Source: Myxococcales bacterium (GTDB lineage: Bacteria; Myxococcota; UBA727; JABDBI01). From it: a DNA stretch of 64,000 nucleotides. Where the stretch lies: the NCBI GenBank assembly GCA_023898405.1, contig CP060221.1:558001-622000 (forward strand), read 5' to 3'. Under the pieces are notes generated by a model. It saw nothing but the letters and a program-made list of their open reading frames with translations. It searched no databases and was not told where the DNA came from. Position numbers and translations under genes: made by a program. Each line of letters starts with the position of its first letter. Position 1 is the first letter of the stretch. Below, piece after piece: positions 26,676-36,561 of the stretch.

Positions 26676-28050
26676 TAAACAAGCATTTTTTGAATTTCTA
26701 AAAACAAAAATCAGCAAAAATCGAATCCTGCTTGGCAAAGATGAAAAGTTTTACGCGCAGTGTGATCAATCAACTAACGTTTCCCCATCTCTTCCTTTAG
26801 CTGTTATCAAAGCAATCACTATCGATGAACTTATATGGGTCACCAAAGCATGCATTAATCATTGCATTCCCTTGGTGATACGCGGCGCTGGTACGGGCAA
26901 GTCGGGCGGAGCTATTGCTACACCACAAAGTGTCATTATTGATATTACAAAACTCAATCGCATCATTGAAATTGATAGAAAAAATCTTACTGCTGAAGTG
27001 GAGCCAGGTGTGATATTGGGAGATTTTCAAACAGCAGTTAAAGCTCATGGCTTATTTTACCCTCCTGATCCAGCATCGTGGACTATGTGCACTATTGGCG
27101 GCAATGTGGCAGAAAATGCATCAGGCCCTTCTACGCTTAAATACGGCAGCACCAGAGATTATCTTTTGGGAGGACAAGCCATTTTAGGAACTGGAGAAGT
27201 CATCAATTTCGGTAAACGTTGTCCTAAGGGTGTAAGTGGCTATGACATCGCATCACTTTTATGCGGTAGCGAGGGAACTTTAGCTGTGTTCACCAAATTT
27301 ACTCTGCGCCTTTTGCCCCTTCCCAAAGATGAAAGCGCCGCACTTTTTTTATTTGAAAAAGACAGCACAGCCCTCAAGGCAGTGACGCGCGTACTGCACT
27401 GTGGACACTTACCAAAAACACTCGAATATATCGATAAGAATTGCATATCTGCCCTTAAGCACCAAGGACACTTCAAACATCTTGGTGATAATTGCGCAGC
27501 CCTCTTGATCGAGTGCGATGCATCTTACCTGGGTGGCGCTCAAAAACAGCTTGAAATGATTCAAAACGATCTGGAAGATCTAACGCTTCGCTCTGAATAT
27601 GCGCACAGCAAAGAAGAACACGAACACCTGAGAAAAATTCGCTCAAGCCTAAGCCAAGCGTGTTCTTCATGGTTGGGCAAAAAATTATCAGAGGATATGG
27701 CTATACCCTTATGCTCGATGGAGGAATTTAGCTATTGGTTTAAAGCTCAAGAGCAAAAACCTCATCTTCTGTGTGCTTTGTTTGGTCATGCCGGAGATGG
27801 CAATCTCCATGTGCAAATTATGTATAATAATGAAAAATACAGCCATACTGCGCAAGATTTACGTCACAGAGTGTTACTAAAAGTACTTTCTTTAGGTGGT
27901 ACATTGAGCGCAGAACACGGCATTGGTCTGCAAAAAAAATCTTATCTTCACCTTGAGCACTCCCAAGCTCTCATCGATATCCAAAAAGGCATAAAAAAAA
28001 CTTTTGATCCTCATAATGTATTAAATCCTGGAAAAATCTTTGATATGTGA
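26668..28050 (+). CDS. FAD-linked oxidase, GlcD / D-lactate dehydrogenase type
   Basis: A 460-residue flavoenzyme of the FAD_binding_4 / FAD-oxidase_C family that oxidises 2-hydroxyacids such as glycolate or D-lactate. The FAD domain has VIRGAGTGKSGGA, YPPDPASWTMCTIGGNVAENASGPSTLKYG (split across a longer stretch) and GSEGTLAVFT. The C-terminal domain has HAGDGNLHVQ and LSAEHGIGLQK, with the closing FDPHNVLNPGKIF. Length fits GlcD (about 460-500). No glcE/glcF partners are adjacent, and the exact substrate cannot be told. Confidence 0.88.
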   Translation: MADKQAFFEFLKTKISKNRILLGKDEKFYAQCDQSTNVSPSLPLAVIKAITIDELIWVTKACINHCIPLVIRGAGTGKSGGAIATPQSVIIDITKLNRIIEIDRKNLTAEVEPGVILGDFQTAVKAHGLFYPPDPASWTMCTIGGNVAENASGPSTLKYGSTRDYLLGGQAILGTGEVINFGKRCPKGVSGYDIASLLCGSEGTLAVFTKFTLRLLPLPKDESAALFLFEKDSTALKAVTRVLHCGHLPKTLEYIDKNCISALKHQGHFKHLGDNCAALLIECDASYLGGAQKQLEMIQNDLEDLTLRSEYAHSKEEHEHLRKIRSSLSQACSSWLGKKLSEDMAIPLCSMEEFSYWFKAQEQKPHLLCALFGHAGDGNLHVQIMYNNEKYSHTAQDLRHRVLLKVLSLGGTLSAEHGIGLQKKSYLHLEHSQALIDIQKGIKKTFDPHNVLNPGKIFDM

Positions 28051-28171
28051 GGAAAATTTTTGTTCGCGAATCGGGCTGGTATTATAAAAATACGGCCATC
28101 TTGATGTTGCTTCACACCTTTTGTGTATTAACTTCAAATAAAATTTATGTGGCTGCTAACTTAGGTAAATT

Positions 28172-30508
28172 ATGGCAAAAGTATTCACTATTTATTCAAA
28201 CAAAATAAACTCACTATGGCGACTCATGAAAAAATTTTTAAAGGGCGAGCAAGAAACAAACGCCGCACAGAAAAAAATAATCATAAAGGAGCTTTGTGGA
28301 ATCATAAGTTTTGCTCTTTCGTTTATGCTCTTTCTATCAATCGCTACTTATAGTTCAGCGGACAATCTACCAGGTTTAAATGAACATCAGCTTAACAATT
28401 GGCTTGGCCCAGTGGGGGCTAAAATATCTGCTGTATTAGTAAACTATGTGGGAATACTCTCAGTTATTCTTCCACTTACTCTCCTGCTTTTTTCCATTAA
28501 ATTCATTTTTGATAACCCAAGCATACTAAATGCTTACCGCGCTACCGGCATTACTTTTATTTTGTTAGGAATAGCCCCTATTCTTTCATTTTTTTCTCCA
28601 GCTTTGGGTGGGCGTTTAGGAATTAGAATTAGTGCTTTTTTTATGAGTCATCTCTTTAAAGGTGGGCTCTTTGTCGTAGCTCTAAGTACTATTTTTGCAG
28701 GTGTTGTTTTAATTGTTGATAGGCCCCTCATTGCTAAAGGCTTCTATCGCATCAGTGCGTATATTCGTCTATTGTTTCAAAGGTTCAAAGAAAAACGAAA
28801 GGAGAAAGCCACTCACGTTGTGGTTAAATATGAATCATTATCCAATATTGAACGTGCGCAGCCAAGGCTTGAGCAAAGTCACCAAGATAAAGAATCTTTT
28901 ATTTCTGAGCCTGAACAAGCAGCAACAGAAAGCTCAACAGAAATAGCACCTATTATGGTGAAAAGCCCTACCTTTGATAGCGATATCCACATTATTGAAC
29001 GAGATCGAAAAAAAGATATCTCAGCCATTAAGCGAGCAGAGAAAGATAATAAAAAAAAAGATGTTGTCTTTAGTCTCCCTCCATTAAAGCTCTTGAATTA
29101 CGATGCACCGACACCTCATACTGTCGCACCCGATCATTTTAAAAAAGAGGCCGAACGCTTACAACGCGCTTTTTTACAATTTGGCATTGAAGGAAAAATA
29201 CGAGAAATAAGACCAGGCCCTGTAGTCACTAACTATGAATTTGTTCCTGCGCCGGGCATAAAATTGTCGCGCATTGCTGCTCTTTCTGACGACATTGCTA
29301 TGGCTATGTCAGCTGTACATGTTCGTATTGTCACCCCTATTCCAGGAAAGGGCGCCGTTGGGATTGAAGTACCCAATGACAATAGAGAGACGGTATTTTT
29401 AAAAGAAATTGTCGCCAATGATATTTATCGCTCGCAGCCTGGCAAACTTTGCATGGCCATCGGAAAAAATGTTGAGGGCGATCCATATTTCATGAATCTT
29501 GCTGACATGCCCCATGTTTTGATAGCGGGTACAACTGGCTCTGGTAAATCCGTAAGCGTCAACGCTATGATTTGCTCCATTCTTTACCGAGCAACTCCTG
29601 CCGAAGTACGCTTTTTGATGATCGATCCTAAAATGCTTGAGCTCTCAATCTACAACGGCATTCCTCATCTTTTACTGCCACCTATCATCGAAGCAAAAAA
29701 AGCTGCCAACGCGCTGAAATGGGCCGTAAAGGAAATGGATCAACGCTATGAGTTAATGAAAGAAGCAGCAGTGCGTGATATCAGCACCTACAACGAAAAA
29801 ATAAAAACTATTGGTTCTGACCACTTAAAAGAACCCAATGGAAGAAAGCACGAGCAGATTCCCTATCTTGTTATAGTAGTTGACGAATATGCTGACCTAC
29901 TTGCTGTAGCAGGTAAGGAAGTAGAAGGCTACATCATGCGCCTTGCACAAAAAGCGCGTGCAGCAGGAATCCACGTTATGTTAGCCACCCAGCGGCCGAG
30001 TGTTGATGTGATCACAGGGGTCATCAAAGCCAACTTTCCAGTCAGAATGGGGTTTCGCTTGGCATCGAGCCATGATTCAAAAACTATTATCAATAAAACT
30101 GGTGCAGAAAAATTATTGGGCAAAGGTGATGTTTTAATTATTCCTCCAGGAACCAGCGATGTTACCCGTGTTCACGGCGCTTTTATTTCAGAAAAAGAAC
30201 TGGTGCGAGTTGTAGATTTCCTCAAATCTCAACATCCTTGCGAATACAACGAAGAAATCGCCAACTTTGAAGAAAACTCTTCAGAAAATATGGGAGATAG
30301 CATTGACAACAGCGAGGCTGATGAAAAATTAAATGACGCTATCGCAATCGTACGAGAATACCAAAAATGCTCCACAAGCTTTTTGCAAAGACATCTTTGC
30401 GTAGGCTACAACCGGGCAGCTCGCATCGTTGAGCACATGGAAAAAGCCGGTCTGGTGGGACCGGTTCTTAATGCGAAAGGCGAACGAGAAATTTTTTTGG
30501 ATCAATAA
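28172..30508 (+). CDS. ftsK: DNA translocase FtsK/SpoIIIE
   Basis: A 778-residue septal DNA pump that moves chromosome termini at division. Four N-terminal membrane helices (about residues 42-190) are followed by a charged linker, the alpha/beta motor with Walker A GTTGSGKS (about residues 453-460) and Walker B LVIVVDEYADLL, then ATQRPSVDVITG. A C-terminal gamma winged-helix domain (QKCSTSFLQRHLCVGYNRAARIV region) reads orienting polar sequences. The linker is short compared with the E. coli protein, as in most bacteria. The ATG at 28172 has AGG 8 bases upstream. Confidence 0.96.
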   Translation: MAKVFTIYSNKINSLWRLMKKFLKGEQETNAAQKKIIIKELCGIISFALSFMLFLSIATYSSADNLPGLNEHQLNNWLGPVGAKISAVLVNYVGILSVILPLTLLLFSIKFIFDNPSILNAYRATGITFILLGIAPILSFFSPALGGRLGIRISAFFMSHLFKGGLFVVALSTIFAGVVLIVDRPLIAKGFYRISAYIRLLFQRFKEKRKEKATHVVVKYESLSNIERAQPRLEQSHQDKESFISEPEQAATESSTEIAPIMVKSPTFDSDIHIIERDRKKDISAIKRAEKDNKKKDVVFSLPPLKLLNYDAPTPHTVAPDHFKKEAERLQRAFLQFGIEGKIREIRPGPVVTNYEFVPAPGIKLSRIAALSDDIAMAMSAVHVRIVTPIPGKGAVGIEVPNDNRETVFLKEIVANDIYRSQPGKLCMAIGKNVEGDPYFMNLADMPHVLIAGTTGSGKSVSVNAMICSILYRATPAEVRFLMIDPKMLELSIYNGIPHLLLPPIIEAKKAANALKWAVKEMDQRYELMKEAAVRDISTYNEKIKTIGSDHLKEPNGRKHEQIPYLVIVVDEYADLLAVAGKEVEGYIMRLAQKARAAGIHVMLATQRPSVDVITGVIKANFPVRMGFRLASSHDSKTIINKTGAEKLLGKGDVLIIPPGTSDVTRVHGAFISEKELVRVVDFLKSQHPCEYNEEIANFEENSSENMGDSIDNSEADEKLNDAIAIVREYQKCSTSFLQRHLCVGYNRAARIVEHMEKAGLVGPVLNAKGEREIFLDQ

Positions 30509-30605
30509 AAAACACAACCGAGCTTTCATGAGCGCCCTTCTATCAGTTTTTCAGTATGATCCAACTGCTCCACAAAAGTACGGAGGGCGTATTAAAAAGA
30601 CTTAT

Positions 30606-31292
30606 TTATTGATCAAATTGCACCAAAAACCCGTAAATTCCTCGGCTTTGAAAAATGCCCTTTGCAGGAACTTTCGATTCTACATAGTTGGTCCCCACCT
30701 TGAGTCCCTCATCTCCCCAGCGGACAGTCAAGGAATGCAAGTTATCTGAAATAAATGCCTTGCCTTTTTTATCTGAGAATCTCAGTCCAAAATCTTCTAA
30801 GGGAATACTGAGCTGCAAAACTACATCGCCTTTTTTAGGGTTTAGGTAGCCGCTATCATAAAAAGTAAACTCGACAAAATAATCTTTATCAACGTATTCA
30901 CCAGTTGCTTCATCATAGTATTTTTTAGATCTCGGTTTTTCTGTAATGAGCCACGATAGCTTGCGTTTGCCATCACTAATGCTCTCTTCTGCTTCAACTT
31001 GGGTTTCGACTGGCAATTTTTTATTGCTCAACAATTCCTCTGACCACCGTTGAAAAGTTCCTATCTGCTCAGAATAGGTCCGATAGATTTCATAATAGCT
31101 ACCTGCTGAGGAACCTAGATGATGGCTTAAATGAAAGCGAATTTTTGTTTCCGGAAGCCTTTCACTTTGATAGAGCCTACCCGACCAAGATGTAGATTTC
31201 AAAGCATCAGTGATGGGAGATAAGGCGCTTCCTGCAGAAGTTGGCACGGACACTATTAAAATCAAAGCAAATTTAACCAACAAATTAAACAT
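30606..31292 (-). CDS. Secreted protein, unknown function
   Basis: A 228-residue exported protein with a signal peptide (MFNLLVKFALILIVSVPTSAG). The mature part is rich in beta strands (KIRFHLSHHLG, FVEFTFYDSGYLN, LQLSIPLEDFGLRF). It has no Cys pairs or catalytic motif that I recognise. AAGAGA lies upstream of the ATG. It is convergent with ftsK, 97 bases away. Confidence 0.6.
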   Translation of the reverse strand: MFNLLVKFALILIVSVPTSAGSALSPITDALKSTSWSGRLYQSERLPETKIRFHLSHHLGSSAGSYYEIYRTYSEQIGTFQRWSEELLSNKKLPVETQVEAEESISDGKRKLSWLITEKPRSKKYYDEATGEYVDKDYFVEFTFYDSGYLNPKKGDVVLQLSIPLEDFGLRFSDKKGKAFISDNLHSLTVRWGDEGLKVGTNYVESKVPAKGIFQSRGIYGFLVQFDQ

Positions 31293-31439
31293 TTAAAATC
31301 TCTTGCAATTCAAATATAAATAATAAAAATAAAAATACCGTAAATTACATAACAGATAAAATAAAAATATCACGAAATTAAAAACACCAAATAACCAAAT
31401 TTAAGCAAAAAGAATTTTCTCACCAATCGATTACTACTA

Positions 31440-31720
31440 AATCTCTTTGCTGATTCCTGATCAGGGCGTGCTTTGCCTGCTTCATCTGGTTAAAACTACT
31501 CGCGTAGTTACACATCATGTTGGCTAGACGAATGAGGTTGGTTCATATTATTAAGTTAGCCAAAGTATTAACATTGTGTTTATGCGCGGTTGGATTGTTG
31601 GTGAGCAGCTCCAACCGCTGATCCTGAGGAAGGTGAGACAACAAGCGAAGCCGAAATGTAAGAGGGAGTTAATTTATTTTTCTTTCGGAGTCGGAAAGAG
31701 TGTTTCTCAATTATAGGATA
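31440..31720 (+). mobile_element. IS4-like transposase C-terminal remnant (frameshifted)
   Basis: The 653-base stretch 31293-31945 has no intact gene. On the plus strand two pieces in different frames read like the end of an IS4-type transposase: KLAKVLTLCLCAVG (from 31553) and VGEQLQPLILRKVRQQAKP (from 31597), with that frame running to a TAG at 31714-31716. This resembles the usual KLLALLAIAFCWA..VGE / KIKKHGRKAKSLFRYGLD C-terminus. The first half of this stretch (31293-31440) is plain AT-rich sequence with nothing visible. Identification is tentative. Confidence 0.35.
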
Positions 31721-31723
31721 AAA

Positions 31724-31754
31724 GCACCCCAGTGATGTTGGGGTGTGTTTTTTT
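31724..31754 (+). terminator. Orphan intrinsic terminator
   Basis: GCACCCCA (31724-31731) pairs with TGGGGTG(T) (31739-31746), followed by T7 at 31748-31754. No intact plus-strand gene ends here. It may belong to the transposase remnant or to an unannotated small RNA. Confidence 0.75.
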
Positions 31755-31945
31755 GTGGATTATAATGGTCTCATAAACCAATAGTTAAAAGTATTGAACT
31801 TCTACCTGTTTTTCTCATAATTCTAAGTCAGTAATTCAAAAACATAATTTCTTTAATTTTTAAATTCTCGTCAAAACATCACTTACATTATTGCTAAATT
31901 AGATTTAAAAAATAAAAGTCGTTATCAAAGAGGCATTTTCATAAA

Positions 31946-32980
31946 ATGAATAATAACAATACATTAGAGACAGCCCCTGTACTTTTTTCTTTAAACCGAG
32001 GGGTTTCGCACCATCACCACCCCATCATGGAATGCAGTCACAGAGGATTGATTTCTGTTCAAGATGCAGATGGCACATCGCTTCTTCAGGTGGGTGAGAC
32101 TGAAGCGAGAACGCACATGCGCTCGTGCGCCAAACCTTTTCAACTCATTCCAGTTATTGAGGAGGGCATTTTAGAAAAATTAAGTTTAAGAGATATCGCT
32201 CTTTTTATCAGCTCTCACAGTGGTGAGACCTATCACACTCAACGGCTCGCAGAAATTTTGCGCCTCAACGGACTTAATGAAAGTGATTTGCGCTGTGGCA
32301 TTCATGCTCCCTATCACCTTTCTACTCAGCTTGATCTTTTGCTTCATCATCAAAAACCAACTGCTTTGCATAATAATTGTTCTGGAAAACACACCGCTAT
32401 GCTTTTATTGTGCAAAAAACTCAAAGCCGACCCTGCATATGAAAGGCTCGACCATGAAATTCAAAAAAGAATTCTAGATGTTGTCAGCACTATTGCAGAC
32501 TATGATCAAGATAAGATTGAAAGCGGCATTGACGGCTGCTCTTTGCCTTCGTTTTGTTTGCCGCTTTCTCGCATCGCTTTAATGTATGCTCGCTTAGGAC
32601 ACTGCGATGCAGATATGAAACATGCGCAGTCTTTAGTACAAATTTGGAGTGGTGCCGTCAGCTACCCTGAATATGTGGCAGGACACGAGCGCTTTGATAC
32701 TGTTCTAATGAAAGCAGCCCAAGGAACAATTTTTTCAAAGACAGGCGCTGACGGTATGCAAGCAATCTCTATCCAGACGAGCAAACGCTTTCCCAAAGGC
32801 GCAGGCATCGCTATAAAAATTATTGACGGGGATCACAAGCAAAATATCCGCCCGCTCGTCGTAAAAGAAATTCTCTCCCGATTGGGAATATGGCCTCACG
32901 ATCCAAAGCTAGAAACTTTCATGCCTGAGCTACATAATTTTCGTGGCATTCGAACAGGCTCTGTCCTATGTCATTTTTAA
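31946..32980 (+). CDS. L-asparaginase II family protein (Rhizobium ReAIV/ReAV-type)
   Basis: A 344-residue enzyme of the Asparaginase_II family (the thermolabile Rhizobium etli type, unrelated to E. coli AnsA/AnsB) that hydrolyses asparagine to aspartate and ammonia. Family segments seen are MRSCAKPFQ, ISSHSGE, HNNCSGKHTAMLL and GIDGCSLPSFCLP. The SxxK-like Ser/Lys pair and the Cys residues reported for metal binding in this family appear to be present. The signature AGFG-like C-terminus is replaced by a shorter FRGIRTG end. Its last 15 bases overlap the convergent FHA gene. Confidence 0.85.
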   Translation: MNNNNTLETAPVLFSLNRGVSHHHHPIMECSHRGLISVQDADGTSLLQVGETEARTHMRSCAKPFQLIPVIEEGILEKLSLRDIALFISSHSGETYHTQRLAEILRLNGLNESDLRCGIHAPYHLSTQLDLLLHHQKPTALHNNCSGKHTAMLLLCKKLKADPAYERLDHEIQKRILDVVSTIADYDQDKIESGIDGCSLPSFCLPLSRIALMYARLGHCDADMKHAQSLVQIWSGAVSYPEYVAGHERFDTVLMKAAQGTIFSKTGADGMQAISIQTSKRFPKGAGIAIKIIDGDHKQNIRPLVVKEILSRLGIWPHDPKLETFMPELHNFRGIRTGSVLCHF

Positions 32981-33859
32981 CCACAACCACGATAAACCGC
33001 ATGAAAATATAATAAAGAGTACAAAAAATAAATAATCGAGCCCCTTCAAAACAGTGGACCTACGAGCATAATATTCTTCCTTGGTAGCACTATCCTCTGG
33101 CTCTATTATTTGTGTAGCCTTCTCATCCTGTTTTGTTTCCTGCGTAGAATGCTTTAAAAGAAGCTCCTTGACACGCTTTTGATCTTCGCGTTCAAAAAAA
33201 CATAGTTGGGTTTCACCAATAGAAATTAGATCGCCATGATAAAGAAGAGTTGAATCTTTTATAAGCTCATCATTCACAATCAGCTGAGCATTATTGATCA
33301 CAATGACTCTGGTGCCATTAATATCTCTGGCAAATGAAAGATGCTCTTTTTTAATTGCTTCATCATCTACAACAAAATCCAAATGCGAAGCTCTTCCTAA
33401 AATAAATGAGGATGATTCGCTGTTGAAAAAATATTTTTTTTGATGTGTGATATCAAATAAAAAAGAAACTTCCTCTTTCATGGAAAAGTCTTCAAAAAGC
33501 TCTCCCATTAATTTGCGCGCAACCAAAGTAGTTTTATCTGTCCTTGGGGGTTTATGATCGTTGAAAAGCTCGATAGTTACACCAGGTATTTTGACAATTT
33601 GCGAAGTTGACAAAACATAATTTTTACCAGGCTCAAGCTTTTCATCATCTAGCCAGGTACCATGTGTAGATCCTTCGTCCACAATGAAATATGTGCCATT
33701 TTCAAATTTCACAACAAAATGGCGACGGCTTACCTCTCGCTGCAACAACACCACTGTACAGCTTTGGCTTCTCCCTACACTAATAACCAAATCATCGAGC
33801 ACATATTCTTCACGAGAATTATTTTTTTTGTCAGATTTTACTATGAGTTTGATTGCCAT
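32966..33859 (-). CDS. Twin FHA-domain membrane protein
   Basis: A 297-residue protein with two forkhead-associated domains and a C-terminal membrane helix (about 275-294). FHA1 (residues about 20-90) has VGRSQSCTVVL, VSRRHFVV and GSTHGTWLDD, the classical GR/SxxH/NG-type phosphothreonine-binding residues. FHA2 (about 150-225) has LGRASHLDFVV and KKEHLSFA with GTRVIVINN, where the phospho-binding Ser and NG are altered. It is last in the plsY-like/TPR/FHA operon. Such proteins read Ser/Thr kinase output, and no kinase is seen in this window. Confidence 0.85.
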   Translation of the reverse strand: MAIKLIVKSDKKNNSREEYVLDDLVISVGRSQSCTVVLLQREVSRRHFVVKFENGTYFIVDEGSTHGTWLDDEKLEPGKNYVLSTSQIVKIPGVTIELFNDHKPPRTDKTTLVARKLMGELFEDFSMKEEVSFLFDITHQKKYFFNSESSSFILGRASHLDFVVDDEAIKKEHLSFARDINGTRVIVINNAQLIVNDELIKDSTLLYHGDLISIGETQLCFFEREDQKRVKELLLKHSTQETKQDEKATQIIEPEDSATKEEYYARRSTVLKGLDYLFFVLFIIFSCGLSWLWLKMT

Positions 33860-33872
33860 AAGGGAAGTTCCA

Positions 33873-35006
33873 CTAGCGCCGAGTAAGCGTCACTATTTCT
33901 TGGCACACCCGCTGCTGTTTGACATTTATTGGAGTTTTTTCACACAACAAATATTCCTGACAATGTTGAAGGGCTTTGTCTGCATCCAAAAGTGCGGCAT
34001 AATAATTACCCAGCCTAAAGTGAGCTCCACATAATTTTGGATTTTTAGCCAATGCTCTTTCACACTCCGCTTTGGCCTCACTTTTTAATCCTCTTTCGAA
34101 TAAGGCTGCACAAAATGCTTCGTGCGCATCAGCGCTCCCCTGTTCGTCTTTTAGATTTTCACGAAATTTTTGATAGCCTCTTTCTGCCAGCGCATTCTTT
34201 TCAAAAGCTGCAGCAATACCATGACGACAAGCTGAATTATTTGGAGCATGGGAAAGGCACAAAAAATAATGCGAAAATGCTTGATCAAAATAGCCTTGCT
34301 CGGTTTTTACCTGCGCCATACCTTCGTGACACCCATCGTTTTCCTGGTTAAGCACAAGGCACTCGGCAAATGCCTTTTGAGCTTTGTTTAAAAGTATTTT
34401 GGCTTTATCAGAAAATTCACTAAGGTCATAACGATTCAATTCAATAAGCCCCAAATCTCGGTAGGCATGCTCATATTCTGGCTCAATCACCAATAATTTT
34501 TTTATCTGGTCTTCAGCTTGCACTAAGTGTTTGAGACTTTCTTTTATTTTTCCCTGAGCACGCATTCGCTCAGCTAAACGAAAGTGGCTTAAGCCACAGT
34601 TGTAGCGAGCATCGGTATTGGATGGATCAACTTCAAGAGCTCTATCGAAATATTTGAGACCCTCATTAAATTCTCCATGAGAAAAATAAATGGTTCCAAT
34701 GTTATTTCGTGCTTCTGAGTAATCATTATCTTGCCTAAGAGCCTGGGTAAAAAATTTTATCGCTTTGCTTTCATCAGCTTTGCTCAAAGCTATTAAACCA
34801 ATAGCATTTAAACACTCTGGCATTGATGAATCGTATTCTAAACACAGTTCACAGTGCACCTGAGCGCGTTCATAGTCTTGAATGTTGATACTTTCTATAC
34901 AAGCCCTTTGTTGTAATAAAGCATTTTCATTGGGCCTATGGCGCCTAAAACACGAAAAAGCTAGAAAACAAAAAAGCACCATAATGCATAAAGCTTTTTT
35001 GTTCAT
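33873..35006 (-). CDS. TPR-repeat lipoprotein
   Basis: A 377-residue predicted lipoprotein (MNKKALCIMVLFCFLAFSC) with at least six tetratricopeptide repeats, for example ARNNIGTIYFSHGEFNEGLKY and ARYNCGLSHFRLAERM. The start at 35006 has GAGGT 6 bases upstream. A conserved Cys recurs near the turn in several repeats. PilF/Tgl-like pilotins that help secretin assembly share this build, but the sequence does not prove that role. It lies 16 bases after the plsY-like gene and 13 bases before the FHA gene. Confidence 0.8.
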   Translation of the reverse strand: MNKKALCIMVLFCFLAFSCFRRHRPNENALLQQRACIESINIQDYERAQVHCELCLEYDSSMPECLNAIGLIALSKADESKAIKFFTQALRQDNDYSEARNNIGTIYFSHGEFNEGLKYFDRALEVDPSNTDARYNCGLSHFRLAERMRAQGKIKESLKHLVQAEDQIKKLLVIEPEYEHAYRDLGLIELNRYDLSEFSDKAKILLNKAQKAFAECLVLNQENDGCHEGMAQVKTEQGYFDQAFSHYFLCLSHAPNNSACRHGIAAAFEKNALAERGYQKFRENLKDEQGSADAHEAFCAALFERGLKSEAKAECERALAKNPKLCGAHFRLGNYYAALLDADKALQHCQEYLLCEKTPINVKQQRVCQEIVTLTRR

Positions 35007-35022
35007 ATGCTGACCTCTACAT

Positions 35023-35610
35023 TCAGGGTTTAATAAAAATAAAAGATCGATGGCGCCATAACACAACAACGCCCATGACTAAAACACCTATAAAGACCAA
35101 GTTGTTCACTGACCAAATAGAAAAAGCGCATACTGTTGCTAAAACTGCATAAAAACTTGCTCTTTCAACTCGCGCACCAAGGAGCACTGACATTAAAAAA
35201 ACTATTAACCCCAAAACAACAATGGGCCAACTTACAAACACCATTGCTCCAGCGCTGGTTGAAGCTCCTCTTCCACCACTCATCATGAGCCAAACTGAAA
35301 AACAGTGACCAAGCACCGCAAATAGACCAATAATAGCAATAATTTCTACAGGTACCATCAGCGAAAAAGCTATGGCACAAGGTATAAAACCCTTTAAAAA
35401 ATCCAACACAAAAACTGCAATTCCTGTTTTTTTCGACCACGTGCGCCATATTGTCGATGCGCTATGAACAAAATCTTTTTTTAAACGCGCATCGCTCTTA
35501 TGAATAAATCGGGCAACTAAATATGAAGTAGGCGTAGCTGCTAAAGCGTATGCAAAAAAATAAAACAAAAGATGTTCTGCCCGAATTATTTCGTAGAAAA
35601 ATGCGCTCAT
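35023..35610 (-). CDS. PlsY-like glycerol-3-phosphate acyltransferase, divergent
   Basis: A 195-residue membrane protein with about five helices. It keeps PlsY signatures: TPTSYLVAR (as GSIPTSYLV), the central LGHCFSVWLMMSGGRGASTSAG (glycerol-phosphate/acyl-phosphate loop), and a terminal WRHRSF. The first cytoplasmic loop, normally GSGNxGATN, reads DFVHSASTIWRT, so a normally invariant motif is lost. It may be a paralogue with altered function, or non-catalytic. First gene of an operon with the TPR lipoprotein and the FHA protein. Confidence 0.75.
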   Translation of the reverse strand: MSAFFYEIIRAEHLLFYFFAYALAATPTSYLVARFIHKSDARLKKDFVHSASTIWRTWSKKTGIAVFVLDFLKGFIPCAIAFSLMVPVEIIAIIGLFAVLGHCFSVWLMMSGGRGASTSAGAMVFVSWPIVVLGLIVFLMSVLLGARVERASFYAVLATVCAFSIWSVNNLVFIGVLVMGVVVLWRHRSFIFIKP

Positions 35611-35690
35611 AAAATCTCCTTTTTTTAAAGAAGATAGCGCATTTTAAAAGCTGCAATAATTTTTTAGCGAGCTTCAAAATTATTTTTGGA

Positions 35691-36377
35691 TCATTTAAAT
35701 AAATGCACCATGTTTTGAGCCAATACCTGCAAGGTTGCGGCTGGAATAAAAAAGCACAGGTAAAGCGCAGAAAAAATACTCATCCCCTTCATAAATCCTG
35801 TCATCTTATATTGTTTAAAAAGTGCACGGGATAGATTTAAGACCACCAAAGTCACAGCCAGCAAAGGCCCAATAAAAGGAATCGCGTAAAATATCATGGA
35901 GCACAAAGCAACAGAAGCACACTCCATCGTATGAAAAAAATCGATTTTTATCTCGGGAAGACGAACCAAAAGCCTAAGAAAAATGAAAAGAGCCCCCCCA
36001 AAAATATGAGGTGCCATATAAGCGATAACGGGAGACAAAACCGCCAGCAAAAATGAGTAAGAACGCTGCAATTTTAACATTTCTATAAAGGAATCTTTAT
36101 CAAGACCTAAGGCAGCCAGTGCTGAATGATACATCTCTACCCGGTCTAGAAAGTCGTGTTCTACAGCAAGAGAAATGGCGTAGTTAATGAGACCTCCCAG
36201 CCCTAGACCCAAAAAAACTCCTAAAAATGCTAAAGCAAAAATTCTTTTAGCCGGAAGCAATAAGAATCGCTCCTCCAAAAAACGTCGAGAAGAAAAAAAT
36301 ACTAAACGCGCATCACTTAAAAAACTTTTTTTTTCTGGCACAAGCTCACCTGTAATCTCATGGTGCGGACTTAGCAT
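35691..36377 (-). CDS. Yip1-like integral membrane protein
   Basis: A 228-residue protein with about five membrane segments (starting near residues 44, 105, 125, 150, 190) and a cytoplasmic N-terminus. The spacing and small-residue-rich helices fit the bacterial Yip1 domain group. No catalytic motif. It is 80 bases upstream of the plsY-like gene on the same strand, possibly the operon head. Role unknown. Confidence 0.6.
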   Translation of the reverse strand: MLSPHHEITGELVPEKKSFLSDARLVFFSSRRFLEERFLLLPAKRIFALAFLGVFLGLGLGGLINYAISLAVEHDFLDRVEMYHSALAALGLDKDSFIEMLKLQRSYSFLLAVLSPVIAYMAPHIFGGALFIFLRLLVRLPEIKIDFFHTMECASVALCSMIFYAIPFIGPLLAVTLVVLNLSRALFKQYKMTGFMKGMSIFSALYLCFFIPAATLQVLAQNMVHLFK

Positions 36378-36561
36378 AAAAATAAAAAACTGGCCAATAA
36401 CACCAGAGTTTTTGCCTAAAGCTGCTTTAAAAATAGTTAAAAAGCCATTTGGTGGGTTTTTGCACTTAAAAATTAGTTATTTCATTTGACATGCTTTCCC
36501 AGACCAAGCAAAAAGCATTGCTTAATTATTTTCATTAAAGTCCTAAAGCAAAGACTTCTGA

